A stretch of 64,000 nt of DNA from Mitsuokella sp047974105 (GTDB lineage Bacteria > Bacillota > Negativicutes > Selenomonadales > Selenomonadaceae), in contig NZ_JBHYRS010000001.1 of assembly GCF_047974105.1 (NCBI RefSeq), forward strand, positions 629,072 to 693,071, read 5' to 3'. This document shows positions 33,644-42,498 of this stretch, piece after piece (positions within the stretch are counted from its first letter, which is position 1; each line of letters opens with the position of its first letter). The notes beneath the pieces were generated by a model. The model was not told the origin of the DNA, made no database searches, and worked only from the letters and a program-made list of their open reading frames with translations. Both the position numbers and the translations under genes were made by a program.

Positions 33644-35560
33644 TCATTTTTTCTCAAGGTTGTACTTCTTGAGATAGCGGTAAAGCGTCACGCGGCTGAC
33701 ATTCAGGAGATTTGCGAGACGGCTGACATTGCCGCCGGCTGCCTGCCAGGCCTTGACGAAGACCTCTTTGTCTTCCTTCCATTTGTTGTCCGGCTTGACG
33801 TCGCCCATAAGGCTGATATCCTCCGGTGCAATCGTGTTTTTCGGCGTATTAAAGAACGCATATTCCAGCACACTCTGCAGCTGCTTGATGTTGCCCGGCC
33901 AGTCGTATTCTTCCAGTACCTCAGCCGTCTCCGGCAGAATGCGCTTTGGTCTCATCTGATGCTGTTCCGCAAGTTCTGCCACAATGTGGTCCGCGAGTTT
34001 CGGAATATCCTCGCGGCGGCTCCGAAGCGGCGGTACGCGCACGACGCTCTTCGAGACGATTTCATAGAGCTCCGGGGAAAAGAGGCCGCGTTCCGTCAGG
34101 CGCTTGAGGTCGCTGTCACAGGCAGCGATGATGCGCACATCGATGTCGCGTTCGACATTTTCGCCGATGCGGTGAGTCTTACCCGTCTTGAGAGCATGAG
34201 CAAGCTCGACAGCAATCGTGCGCGGCAGTTTCTCGATTTCATCGAGGAAGAGCGTACCGCCGGAGGCGAGCTCCAGCCGGCCCTGATGGCTGACATCCGG
34301 CCCCATGACAATGCCGAAGAGTTCCTGCTCGAGGATTTCCGGCGTCGCATCGCCGCAGCGCAGCGTGATGAGCGGCCCCGCAGCGCGCGGGCTGGCCTGA
34401 TGGATGCCATGTGCCATGCGCTGCTTGCCAGTGCCGGCCTCACCCTGAATCAGGATATGATGCTTGTTCTTGGCCACGCGTGCCGCCTTGGCGCGGACAC
34501 TCGCGAAAGTCGTACCCTCGCCGACCATCGAATTGAGGCTGTATTTTGCCGTATAGCCGGCAGCGTGCGCGACGAGTGTGCGCAAATCCTCAATGGGCAT
34601 CGAAACGACGACGACGGATTCCACAGCGCGGTCCGCATCGCGTTCGAGCGGCACGACCGTCGTGATATCCTCATACGTCTTCTTCGGCGTAATCCAGGTG
34701 ACTTCCTTATTATAGGAGGGAACACCGTTAAAGCCTTTGTAAATCGGCGTATGCTGGTAGTTCATGATGACATCGTTGAGATTCGACGTGTACTTCCTGT
34801 CCTCGCCTTTCTTCGCGCCGATGCCCTCAAGGCGCGTATGGCCGAGCTTGTTCGCATAGGCGACTTCGCCGCCCGGCATGACATGATACACGGCAAACGG
34901 CGTCGCATCGAGGATGGCCTCCTCCGCCTTGATGCGCACGGCCTCCGTCAGATGCGCCTCCAAGGCATTTTTCATCGTCAGCAGCAGGGAGATGATGGCA
35001 TCCTGCGGCATCGGTACCTGCTCCATGGAAACCAGCGTGATGATGTAATGGAATTCCCCGTTGACCTTGATTGGTGCCGAGCAGGCATCGCCGAGCTGGC
35101 ATTCCTTGACCCACATCTCCGGCCCGAACAGCCAAAACGGCGTCTGATGGGCATAGGCCACACTGATGCTCGATGTGCCAACATCCTCGATGCCGACGCG
35201 CACGCCTTCAATCTCACCCGGCGTCATCTGGTAGAACGGCAGCGAATAACTCTTTAATACGCGGCAGTCCGAATCGATGAGCAGCAGCGACAGATTGTAC
35301 TCCTGAAAGAACTCGCGGATATCTTCGCTGAGTCCGCTCAAGTAGTCGATGGCATCCTTATGCTTGGCCTGCAGCTTGGCAAACTGCTCTTTTGACATCT
35401 TGCGCGAAACATCCATCGTCTCGGTGCCGATGCCGAGTTCCCGGCTCTTCAGCCAAGATTCCGCCACCCAAGGATGAACATTCGGATCAATGACGCCATC
35501 CTCGACAAACTTGCGGTAGTAGCCCTCAAGTTTTCCCCTGCTGCGATGTTCTCGTATCAT
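33644..35560 (-). CDS. AcoR-like GAF-PAS-AAA+-Fis regulator without GAFTGA motif
   Basis: A 638-residue protein with the architecture of sigma-54 activators such as AcoR: GAF domain (about 60-200), PAS domain (about 205-330), AAA+ domain (about 345-570) with Walker A GEAGTGKQ at 373-380 and Walker B TLFLDEIEKL near 436-445, and a C-terminal Fis-type helix-turn-helix (VSRLANLLNVSRVTLYRYLKK). The surface loop that should read GAFTGA and touch sigma-54 is replaced: after ELFG the sequence is IVMGPDVSHQGRLELASGG. It therefore probably does not activate sigma-54 promoters and may act like TyrR on other promoters. No target genes are adjacent in the same direction. Confidence 0.85.
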   Translation of the reverse strand: MIREHRSRGKLEGYYRKFVEDGVIDPNVHPWVAESWLKSRELGIGTETMDVSRKMSKEQFAKLQAKHKDAIDYLSGLSEDIREFFQEYNLSLLLIDSDCRVLKSYSLPFYQMTPGEIEGVRVGIEDVGTSSISVAYAHQTPFWLFGPEMWVKECQLGDACSAPIKVNGEFHYIITLVSMEQVPMPQDAIISLLLTMKNALEAHLTEAVRIKAEEAILDATPFAVYHVMPGGEVAYANKLGHTRLEGIGAKKGEDRKYTSNLNDVIMNYQHTPIYKGFNGVPSYNKEVTWITPKKTYEDITTVVPLERDADRAVESVVVVSMPIEDLRTLVAHAAGYTAKYSLNSMVGEGTTFASVRAKAARVAKNKHHILIQGEAGTGKQRMAHGIHQASPRAAGPLITLRCGDATPEILEQELFGIVMGPDVSHQGRLELASGGTLFLDEIEKLPRTIAVELAHALKTGKTHRIGENVERDIDVRIIAACDSDLKRLTERGLFSPELYEIVSKSVVRVPPLRSRREDIPKLADHIVAELAEQHQMRPKRILPETAEVLEEYDWPGNIKQLQSVLEYAFFNTPKNTIAPEDISLMGDVKPDNKWKEDKEVFVKAWQAAGGNVSRLANLLNVSRVTLYRYLKKYNLEKK

Positions 35561-35776
35561 AAAAATCCCCCCTGCATCATATTAGAGCCCTGCGGCTCTG
35601 CATATGACAGAAATTATTGGAAAGTTTACAGTTTTACATAAATCAGCATATATAGAAAAGCTGTACCTTATATTTTAACAATCATCGCCCTCACCTGCAA
35701 TTCTTTTTGCAAAAAAGTTTACAAAACGGTATAATATGGAGTGATTCAATGTAAATGCAAAGGCAGGGAAAATTCC

Positions 35777-36109
35777 ATGGCAAATCAGTATAAGAAGCTC
35801 CAGAAGAAGCTTTACGACAAGAAAAAACCGGATGACAAGAAAAAAGAGCCGAAAATCGGCAAGGATTATCCAATCATTGCCCTGATTGTGCTGACCGTCA
35901 TCGTCAGCATCTTAGGCTGGGCGAACTTCGACAATATGAACCGCGCGATGTACGTCCTTTTAGCGGCCTCTCTGATTCTGACGTATGTACGCCGTCATGC
36001 AAAACTCACGGAAGTACAGGCCGTCTTCGTCGAACGCGCCAGTGCCGTCAGCATCGGCTTCGCGATTGCGCTGTTCTTCATCGTCCTCTATTATCAGATT
36101 TTCGCTTAA
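35777..36109 (+). CDS. small membrane protein of unknown function
   Basis: A 110-residue protein. Residues 1-30 are extremely lysine-rich (KKLQKKLYDKKKPDDKKK). They are followed by two closely spaced hydrophobic segments (about 35-70), a short positive loop (VRRHAKLTEVQ) and a third segment (about 90-109). I do not recognise the family. The start ATG 35777 follows GGGAAAA. A strong terminator follows. Its isolated, divergent position opposite the AcoR-like gene gives no clue to function. Confidence 0.7.
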   Translation: MANQYKKLQKKLYDKKKPDDKKKEPKIGKDYPIIALIVLTVIVSILGWANFDNMNRAMYVLLAASLILTYVRRHAKLTEVQAVFVERASAVSIGFAIALFFIVLYYQIFA

Positions 36110-36117
36110 TCACTCCT

Positions 36118-36161
36118 ATAAAAATAACCCATCAGGTCAAAGCCCGATGGGTTATTTTTAT
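36118..36161. terminator. bidirectional terminator
   Basis: A perfect 16-bp stem ATAAAAATAACCCATC/GATGGGTTATTTTTAT lies between the convergent small membrane protein and ompA-type genes. Confidence 0.9.
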
Positions 36162-36178
36162 GCATGAAGCATGAGGGA

Positions 36179-37231
36179 TTATTTATGCTCCCAGATATCG
36201 ACACGGCGGTTGTCAGCCTTGCCCTGCTCCGTTGCGTTGGAAGCAACCGGATTGTTCTCGCCCTTGTAGTTGAGGTTCAGGCGGCTGCTGCTTACGCCGT
36301 TATCCTCAGCGTATTTGGCAACGTTATCGACACGGCGTTTCGAGAGGTCTTCGTTATATTCCTGCGAAGCATCGGAATCCGTGTTGCCGATGAGCTTAAA
36401 CGTGGAATCCGGATGAGCCTTAGCGACAGCGACGAAGTTAGCAAGTTTCTGAGACTCAGAAGCCAGCGGCGTATCTACGTCAGATGCGAAATGAATCGTA
36501 TCGAGATAATAGTCATTGTAGACGTGCTGCGGTACGACCGGCGTCTCTACGACCGGAGCAACTGGCTCAGGCTCTGTAATCGGTGCTGGAGCCGGAGCTG
36601 CCTTGTGGCCGCCGAAGCGATAGCTCAGGCCAACGAGGAAGCCGCGGTACTTGATGTTGTTGTCTTCATCAAGCTTCGTATCGAGGTAACGATAGCCGGC
36701 ATTGAGGTCCCAATCGTTGTTGATCGTGTAAGCAAGACCCGTTTCCCAGAGGGACGTCTTCTTCGTGCCGACAGCACCGTCAGCATAGAAAGCCAGATTC
36801 TTGGCAATGTCAAACTTCGTAGCGAGACCGAGCTGGGCAACGTTGTTCGTCGTATCCTTGAAGCCTTTCAGGGAGTTGTCGAACTTGTTGCTGATGCGGT
36901 TCCAGCCGGCAAAAACAGCTGCGTTCTTGCCGAGGCTGTAAGCGAGGTTGACTTCGTGCTCATCGCCCGTCGTCTTGAAGTCATTCATCTTCGTGTTGAG
37001 ATCATGGTAGTCATAGCGCAGAGCCCATTTGTCGGACAGAGCATAGCCGAGGCCGCCATTGAAATTCCATTTCGAGCTGCTGTCAAGACCAGCCGTCTTT
37101 GCTTTTGGTGCCCAGGCACCGAGATCGAGCTGCCACTCGCCCTGCTGCCACTGCGTCTGCGGAGCAGCACTTGCCATCGTAGCCATCGTGGCCATTGCAG
37201 CAAGAGTTGCTACAAGTGCTTTTTTCTTCAT
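36179..37231 (-). CDS. OmpA family outer membrane protein
   Basis: A 350-residue outer membrane protein with signal peptide (about 1-22, cleavage after ASA), an N-terminal eight-stranded OmpA-like barrel (about 28-208, last strand FLVGLSYRFGG), a Pro/Ala hinge (APAPAPITEPEPVAPVVETP) and a C-terminal OmpA peptidoglycan-binding domain (about 240-349) with the diaminopimelate-contact Asp and Arg in NTDSDASQEYNEDLSKRRVDNV. It tethers the outer membrane to the wall. A leader of about 70 nt follows the predicted promoter. Confidence 0.92.
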   Translation of the reverse strand: MKKKALVATLAAMATMATMASAAPQTQWQQGEWQLDLGAWAPKAKTAGLDSSSKWNFNGGLGYALSDKWALRYDYHDLNTKMNDFKTTGDEHEVNLAYSLGKNAAVFAGWNRISNKFDNSLKGFKDTTNNVAQLGLATKFDIAKNLAFYADGAVGTKKTSLWETGLAYTINNDWDLNAGYRYLDTKLDEDNNIKYRGFLVGLSYRFGGHKAAPAPAPITEPEPVAPVVETPVVPQHVYNDYYLDTIHFASDVDTPLASESQKLANFVAVAKAHPDSTFKLIGNTDSDASQEYNEDLSKRRVDNVAKYAEDNGVSSSRLNLNYKGENNPVASNATEQGKADNRRVDIWEHK

Positions 37232-37307
37232 AAAGAACCCCTCTTCTCTTTACTAGAATTACTAGAGATGATATCAAAGGGATATAACATACACCCTTCG
37301 ATTCCCT

Positions 37308-37335
37308 AGTATAGCACTAATATATGCGTTGGAAA
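37308..37335 (-). promoter_or_regulatory. promoter of the ompA-type gene
   Basis: On the minus strand TTTCCA (37335-37330) and TATACT (37313-37308) are spaced 16 bp apart, about 77 bases before the start codon. Confidence 0.5.
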
Positions 37336-37435
37336 GACTATTTGAGTATTTTTCTCAAAAGTTTAATCTTTGCTTCTCTTTGTTTTTATGTTGCCGAATC
37401 TTTATTTTAAGATAACGGCTGTATATATTAAAATC

Positions 37436-37807
37436 TTAAAATACAGCTGTAACCTCGACTTCGCAGAGAGCACCTGCCGGCAGGTCCTTGACCGCTACGC
37501 AGCTTCTGGCCGGTTTCGAGATGAAATGCTTGGCATAGACTTCATTGAAGGCCTTGAAATCCGCAATTTCTGCGAGGAAACACGTCGTCTTGACGACATG
37601 ACTCATATCCGTGCCTGCTTCCTTGAGCACGGCCTCAACATTTTTGCAGCACTGCTCAGCCTGTTCCTCAATCGTCGTGGCGACAATCTTTCCCTCCGCC
37701 GGATTGATGGCAATCTGCCCTGAGCAGTAAAGGACGCCGTTTGCCTCAATGGCCTGACTGTAGGGACCGACAGCTGCCGGAGCCTGATTCGTGTGGATGA
37801 CTTTCAT
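37436..37807 (-). CDS. ridA: RidA family enamine/imine deaminase
   Basis: A 123-residue RidA (YjgF) protein that hydrolyses reactive 2-aminoacrylate-type enamines made by PLP enzymes. It has the family signature PAAVGPYSQAI near the N-terminus and the substrate carboxylate-binding Arg in KPARSCVAVKDLPAGALCEVEVTAV. It probably forms a homotrimer. It is a single gene, downstream of nrdD and its terminator on the same strand. Confidence 0.95.
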   Translation of the reverse strand: MKVIHTNQAPAAVGPYSQAIEANGVLYCSGQIAINPAEGKIVATTIEEQAEQCCKNVEAVLKEAGTDMSHVVKTTCFLAEIADFKAFNEVYAKHFISKPARSCVAVKDLPAGALCEVEVTAVF

Positions 37808-37846
37808 CGTGATTCCTCCTTATGACAAATGCTTAACAATATAACA

Positions 37847-37870
37847 AAACCGCAGGCGAACCTGCGGTTT
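37847..37870 (-). terminator. nrdD terminator
   Basis: A perfect 10-bp stem AAACCGCAGG/CCTGCGGTTT has a CGAA loop and is followed by T-rich sequence on the minus strand. Confidence 0.85.
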
Positions 37871-37939
37871 CGAGCTTCTATTTTATTTTACAACATCAGG
37901 CGTTATGTTACAAGTTTACAACTTGTCTCTCTTATGCCC

Positions 37940-40204
37940 TTAAGCCTTCATGCGCGGCACGACCATGTGGCCGCGCTCAATTTCCTTGCGGTGGCAGTGC
38001 GGGCATTCGTTCTCGATGATGCCCGTGTAGCCGCAGACAGGGTCGCGGTCCACCGGATGATTGATGGAGAAATAGCCCATGTTGGCATCGTGCATGGCGC
38101 GTACGACGGCTTCAAAGGCCTTGACATTCTTCGACGGGTCGCCGTCCATCTCGATGTAGGCGATGTGGCCGGCATTCTCGAGCGCGTGATACGGCGCCTC
38201 GATGCGGATTTTGTCGATGGCCTTGATGGGGTAGTAGACCGGCACATGCGAGGAATTCGTCATGTACTCGCGGTCCGTGACGCCCGGGATAATACCATAT
38301 TTTTTGCGGTTCGCACGCTGGAACTGACCTGCCGTCGATTCTGCCGGTGTGCCAAACGTCGACCAATTGCGGTGTTCCGCTTCCGTATAAGCATCCGTGC
38401 GCTCACGCAGATGACCGACAATTTTGAGTCCGAGCTCCTGTGCTTCCTCACTCTCGCCATGATGCTTGCCGATGAGGGCCTTGAGGCATTCGGCAAGGCC
38501 GCAGAAACCGATGGAATACGAAGCATGCTTCAGGACTTCCTTGATGGAATCCGTTGGCTTCAGTTTCTCACTGTCCATCCAGACGCCCTGTCCCATGAGG
38601 AACGGATAGTTGTAGACGTGCTTCTGCTCGATGATGGCAAGGCGTGAGAGCAGGTAATCGTGGCTGATGTCAATATAATGGTCGTAGAGCTCCCAGAATT
38701 TCTTGAGATCGCCCTTGGCCTCGAGTGCGAGCTTTGGCAGATTGATCGTCGTGAACGAGAAATTGCCGCGGCTGCCCGATTCCTCCGGACCATTGACATT
38801 GCTCATGACGCGCGTGCGGCAGCCCATCGTCGCCACGACGCTGTTGTAATCGCCCGGTTTGTAGTACTGCAGGTTGTACGGCGCGTCGATGTTGACGAAG
38901 TTCGGGAACAGGCGCTTCGCGCTGACCTTGCAGGCCTTGAGGAACAGGTCGTAGTTCGGGTCGCCCGGGTTGTAGTTGACACCGGCCTTGAGCTGGAAGA
39001 CCGAAATCGGGAAAATCGGCGTCTCGCCGTAGCCGAGGCCCGCCCAGATGGCATTGAGGACCTCGCTGATGACGAGGCGGCCTTCAGGCGACGTATCCAT
39101 GCCGTAGTTGATGGACGAGAACGGCACCTGTGCGCCGGCGCGGCTGTGCAGCGTGTTGAAGTTGTGAATCAGGGCCTCCATAGCCTGATGCGTCTCTTCA
39201 ATGACATCGGCGCAGGCCAGATGGTAGATGTTGTTCGCATCAATGACGACATCCGTCGTCGGCTTGTGATATTCATCGGCCAGAATCTCTTCGAGTGCCT
39301 TCATGATGGCCGCGATGCTCTCCTTGGCCTTCGGGTCGTCATCACTCTCCGTGAAATGGCATTTCGTGAGGTCGAGATGTTCCTTGAAAATCTTCTTGAA
39401 CGCAGTAAAATCGCGGAACGGGTCCATGCCGAAACGATAAATCAGAGCCTTGTGTGCCTCATCGTAAACGGCCTTCTTGAAGGATTTGCGCACGCCCTCA
39501 GCCATCGCGTAGTCAAAGGCATTGATGCTCTGACCGCCGAACATATCATTCTGGTTCGACTGAATGGCGATGCACGCCAGCGATGCATAGGCGCGAATTG
39601 AATTCGGCTCACGCAGGAAGCCGTGGCCCGTGGAAAAACCGCCGTGGAAGAGCTTCAAAAGGTCAATCTGGCAGCAGTTGAAGGTAATCAGCGAGAAATC
39701 CTTATCGTGAATATGGATGTAATTCTCGCGGTCGGCCTCGGCGTATTCCTCATCGAGCACGTAATTGTCGACAAAGTGCTTGGCTCCCTCGGCACCGAGC
39801 TTGAGCATGATGCCCATCGAAGCATCCGTATTGATGTTCGCATTATCGCGCTTGAGGTCAGAGTCGACGGAATCCGCAAAGAAGATATCGCGGTACGACT
39901 CCATCAGATGTTTCTGTGCTGCGCGGCGTTCCGCATGCTTCTGACGGTATGTGATGTACTTTTTGGCGATATCGTAAAAATCGTACTTCATGAGCTCCTG
40001 CTCGACGATATCCTGAATTTCCTCGACGCTGACATTGTCGCGGTCCTGAATATCCCATTCGACCTGGCTCGTCACCTCGTCGATATCTTTTTCGGACATC
40101 GTATTGCCGCCATCGTTATTTGCCCCAGCGATGGCATGATAAATTTTTTCACGGTTATATGGCACAGTGTGCCCGGAGCGTTTGGTTACGGTCTTCAGAT
40201 TCAT
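37940..40204 (-). CDS. nrdD: anaerobic (class III) ribonucleoside-triphosphate reductase
   Basis: Makes deoxyribonucleotides without oxygen using a glycyl radical. The protein has about 754 residues: an ATP-cone domain at the N-terminus (TVTKRSGHTVPYNREKIYHAI), the reductase barrel (NTDASMGIMLKLG, IHIHDKD, TFNCCQIDLLKLF), and the C-terminal radical loop VCGYTG followed by a CPHC metal site. The activase gene nrdG is not beside it in this window. The start is uncertain: ATG 40204 or GTG 40216, neither with a clear ribosome binding site, and the region is folded into a hairpin. NrdR boxes lie upstream. Confidence 0.95.
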   Translation of the reverse strand: MNLKTVTKRSGHTVPYNREKIYHAIAGANNDGGNTMSEKDIDEVTSQVEWDIQDRDNVSVEEIQDIVEQELMKYDFYDIAKKYITYRQKHAERRAAQKHLMESYRDIFFADSVDSDLKRDNANINTDASMGIMLKLGAEGAKHFVDNYVLDEEYAEADRENYIHIHDKDFSLITFNCCQIDLLKLFHGGFSTGHGFLREPNSIRAYASLACIAIQSNQNDMFGGQSINAFDYAMAEGVRKSFKKAVYDEAHKALIYRFGMDPFRDFTAFKKIFKEHLDLTKCHFTESDDDPKAKESIAAIMKALEEILADEYHKPTTDVVIDANNIYHLACADVIEETHQAMEALIHNFNTLHSRAGAQVPFSSINYGMDTSPEGRLVISEVLNAIWAGLGYGETPIFPISVFQLKAGVNYNPGDPNYDLFLKACKVSAKRLFPNFVNIDAPYNLQYYKPGDYNSVVATMGCRTRVMSNVNGPEESGSRGNFSFTTINLPKLALEAKGDLKKFWELYDHYIDISHDYLLSRLAIIEQKHVYNYPFLMGQGVWMDSEKLKPTDSIKEVLKHASYSIGFCGLAECLKALIGKHHGESEEAQELGLKIVGHLRERTDAYTEAEHRNWSTFGTPAESTAGQFQRANRKKYGIIPGVTDREYMTNSSHVPVYYPIKAIDKIRIEAPYHALENAGHIAYIEMDGDPSKNVKAFEAVVRAMHDANMGYFSINHPVDRDPVCGYTGIIENECPHCHRKEIERGHMVVPRMKA

Positions 40205-40211
40205 AGCTAAC

Positions 40212-40246
40212 GACACTGCTTAATCCGGCTCATATTGTGCAGTGTC
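40212..40246 (-). promoter_or_regulatory. hairpin next to the nrdD start codon
   Basis: A perfect 8-bp inverted repeat GACACTGC/GCAGTGTC (40212-40219 with 40239-40246) lies in the nrdD leader, ending 8 bases before ATG 40204. It would cover the expected ribosome binding region, so translational control is possible. Confidence 0.45.
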
Positions 40247-40558
40247 TTTCCGCCTCCCCCTAGATATTGTGGTTTATTTGCTTGTGACAGGTATATATTG
40301 TAGCAGAGAACGGCCTGTCTGGCAATCATGAAAATCACCGTGACAAACCAAAAACACCGGCTTTGTGCTCCGCTATACAGATTACGGCGGATTTTACGAG
40401 CCATTATCAAATTGACGAACGACACGATTTCAGGTAAAATGTATCGGGATTTCTTATCAATCGACAAACAACTAATTAATTAAAGAAGCTGGATTTTTAT
40501 TCTGAAGCGCTGTCCGTGAAAAGCCGCGGCAGCCGCTGGAACCGAGGTCAAAGACACA
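40217..40558. other. 342-bp divergent intergenic region nrdD / phosphoethanolamine transferase
   Basis: The left half holds the nrdD leader hairpin, the promoter and paired NrdR boxes. The right half (about 40330-40558) holds the upstream region of the sulfatase-type gene, including a GC-rich stretch (40505-40540) that could fold. No confident promoter or riboswitch was recognised there. Confidence 0.5.
40257..40325 (-). promoter_or_regulatory. nrdD promoter with two NrdR boxes
   Basis: On the minus strand TTGCCA (40325-40320) and TACAAT (40302-40297) are spaced 17 bp apart. Two NrdR-like boxes, CTACAATATATACCTG (40303-40288, covering the -10 box) and CCACAATATCTAGGGG (40272-40257), are 31 bp apart centre to centre. 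That is the three-turn spacing typical of NrdR, the ATP/dATP-sensing repressor of reductase genes. Confidence 0.75.
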
Positions 40559-42388
40559 ATGCATATTTCTACAGAGGGACAAGACCGTCTCATCCGCTGG
40601 CTGACGGCAGCAGCAATCTACTACATCTGCCTAATCGCCTTTTACATTGATATTGGACAGGATATGGGTGCGGACTATTTCATCCCGGTTTTCCTGCCCG
40701 TCATGCTCGGGCTCGTACTCGTGCAGTACGGTACACGCGTTCCGTTATTTTCCTGGGCAACTCTGCCAAATCTCATTACAGGGCTTGCCTGGTGCAGCGC
40801 CTTTCCACTGCTCTACACCTGGACGTATCATCAGGACTGGTATATGTCAAAAATTTGTTTCGACTTTCTCGTCGGCACATCTGAATTTTTGCTGCTCACC
40901 TCTCTTGAGGGTGCACTTTTCCGCCTCGGCCACGAAAAAATCATCGCGGGGCTCATGGCCCTTTTAAATCTCTTCGGCATCGTGATCCCGTTCATCCAAT
41001 ATGCATATTACTGCATTGTCTGGCACTGCCTGTCACCGGCCTCGCTCATGGCCCTGTACCTGACGAACTGGCGCGAGAGCATTGACTTCATCGAATCGAA
41101 TGTCGGCGTCGTGCCGGCCATCATCATCATCGCGGGGCTCCTGCTGTTTCTCTATGCCTGCTGGCGCGGCCACATGGCCTTTGCCCGCCGCCTCGAAGAG
41201 GAAGATTCCACGGCCGGACGCATGGGCGCTCTGTTCCTGCTCGTCGTCGCCACGATTGCTTCGCTCTGGTGGTACGTGCCGCAGACCTCGATTGCCGACC
41301 TCTGGAATGATGTCGATACCTATGTCAAACAGACGCAGACCTACAGCCTGAACTACGAGGAACGTTTCGCGAGCCTTTCGATTGAAGGCACGCAGACGCT
41401 TGCTGCCAAATCTCCCGGCACGGTCATCGTCGTCATCGGCGAATCCGCTTCGCGCAATTATATGAAGGCCTTCACGCCAGACTATGCCTACGACGATACG
41501 CCCTGGCAGAGCCAGCAGCTCACGAATCCTGATTTCCTGTTCTTCCAGAACGCCTACTCCTCATGGTCACAGACCGTCCCCGTCCTGCAGCGCGCGCTGA
41601 CAGAACAGAGTCAGTACAATGACAAAGAGTTCTTCAATTCGGCTTCGATCATCGATGTTGCGAAAAAGTCGGGCTATAAGACCTACTGGTTCAGCAATCA
41701 GGGCCGCTACGGCCAGTACGACAGCGCCATCACGCTCGTCGCCAAGACAGCCGACCACTCCGAATGGACAGACGACTCCTACAACTTCTCGGATAAATAC
41801 GATGAGACGCTGCTGCCTTACCTCTCGCAGGTTGACCCGAGCCAGAACAACTTCATCGTGCTTCACATCATGGGCAGCCACATTTACTACAACAACCGCT
41901 ATCCGGAAGAATTCAACAAATTCCAGGGCGAAGAAGGCTCCTCGACGATGACTTCAGAAGCTTCGTATGCCAACAGCATCCTCTACACCGACTACATCCT
42001 CTCGCAGATTTTCGATTACGCAAAGAAAAACCTCAACCTGCAGGCCATGGTCTACTTCTCCGACCACGGCGAGAACCTGACCATCTCGCATAATCCGGAT
42101 GTCTTCAGCTTTGATATGGTCCGCATCCCGATGTGGATATACCTCTCGCCTTCTTACCAGCAGGCTCTGCCAACCCGCACAAACGTGCTGCGCAGCCATG
42201 AGAGCCGCTATTTCACGAACGATATGCTCTATGACACAATTGCCGGTATTCTCAATGCTCCATCCCAGCGCTACGACCCGGGTCAGGACCTCTCGAGCAA
42301 CGGCTACCGCTTCAACCGCGACAACCTCACGACCATGCTCGGTCAGTATCAGCTGAACACGGACCCTGACGGCAATCCTGAAAAATAA
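40559..42388 (+). CDS. sulfatase-fold phosphoethanolamine transferase
   Basis: A 609-residue inner membrane enzyme of the EptA/CptA-like alkaline phosphatase superfamily. Five or so N-terminal helices (1-250) are followed by an external catalytic domain (about 285-590) with metal and nucleophile motifs: VIVVIGESASRNYM (Glu ligand), SSWSQTVPVLQRAL (candidate nucleophile Thr), IVLHIMGSHIYY and MVYFSDHGENL (Asp-His ligands). It probably adds phosphoethanolamine to lipid A or the LPS core, though another periplasmic glycan is possible. ATG has GAGGT about 11 bases upstream. A strong terminator follows. Confidence 0.88.
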   Translation: MHISTEGQDRLIRWLTAAAIYYICLIAFYIDIGQDMGADYFIPVFLPVMLGLVLVQYGTRVPLFSWATLPNLITGLAWCSAFPLLYTWTYHQDWYMSKICFDFLVGTSEFLLLTSLEGALFRLGHEKIIAGLMALLNLFGIVIPFIQYAYYCIVWHCLSPASLMALYLTNWRESIDFIESNVGVVPAIIIIAGLLLFLYACWRGHMAFARRLEEEDSTAGRMGALFLLVVATIASLWWYVPQTSIADLWNDVDTYVKQTQTYSLNYEERFASLSIEGTQTLAAKSPGTVIVVIGESASRNYMKAFTPDYAYDDTPWQSQQLTNPDFLFFQNAYSSWSQTVPVLQRALTEQSQYNDKEFFNSASIIDVAKKSGYKTYWFSNQGRYGQYDSAITLVAKTADHSEWTDDSYNFSDKYDETLLPYLSQVDPSQNNFIVLHIMGSHIYYNNRYPEEFNKFQGEEGSSTMTSEASYANSILYTDYILSQIFDYAKKNLNLQAMVYFSDHGENLTISHNPDVFSFDMVRIPMWIYLSPSYQQALPTRTNVLRSHESRYFTNDMLYDTIAGILNAPSQRYDPGQDLSSNGYRFNRDNLTTMLGQYQLNTDPDGNPEK

Positions 42389-42415
42389 TATTTCCTTTCT
42401 TTAAATAAGAAGCAA

Positions 42416-42458
42416 AGACAGGCCCCGCTGCACAATGTGCGGCGGGGCCTGTCTTTTT
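42416..42458 (+). terminator. terminator after the phosphoethanolamine transferase gene
   Basis: A long GC-rich stem (GACAGGCCCCGC with GCGGGGCCTGTC, plus inner GCAC/GTGC) is followed by TTTTT. It also lies between the convergent adhesin gene and this gene. Confidence 0.92.
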
Positions 42459-42498
42459 GAGTAATTCTCTATCGTCACGTTAGGGAACGAAGAGGGGC

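Noticed and set aside
40500..40558. Possible riboswitch before the phosphoethanolamine transferase gene
   Set aside because: The GC-rich stretch can fold, but I could not match it to any known riboswitch core.
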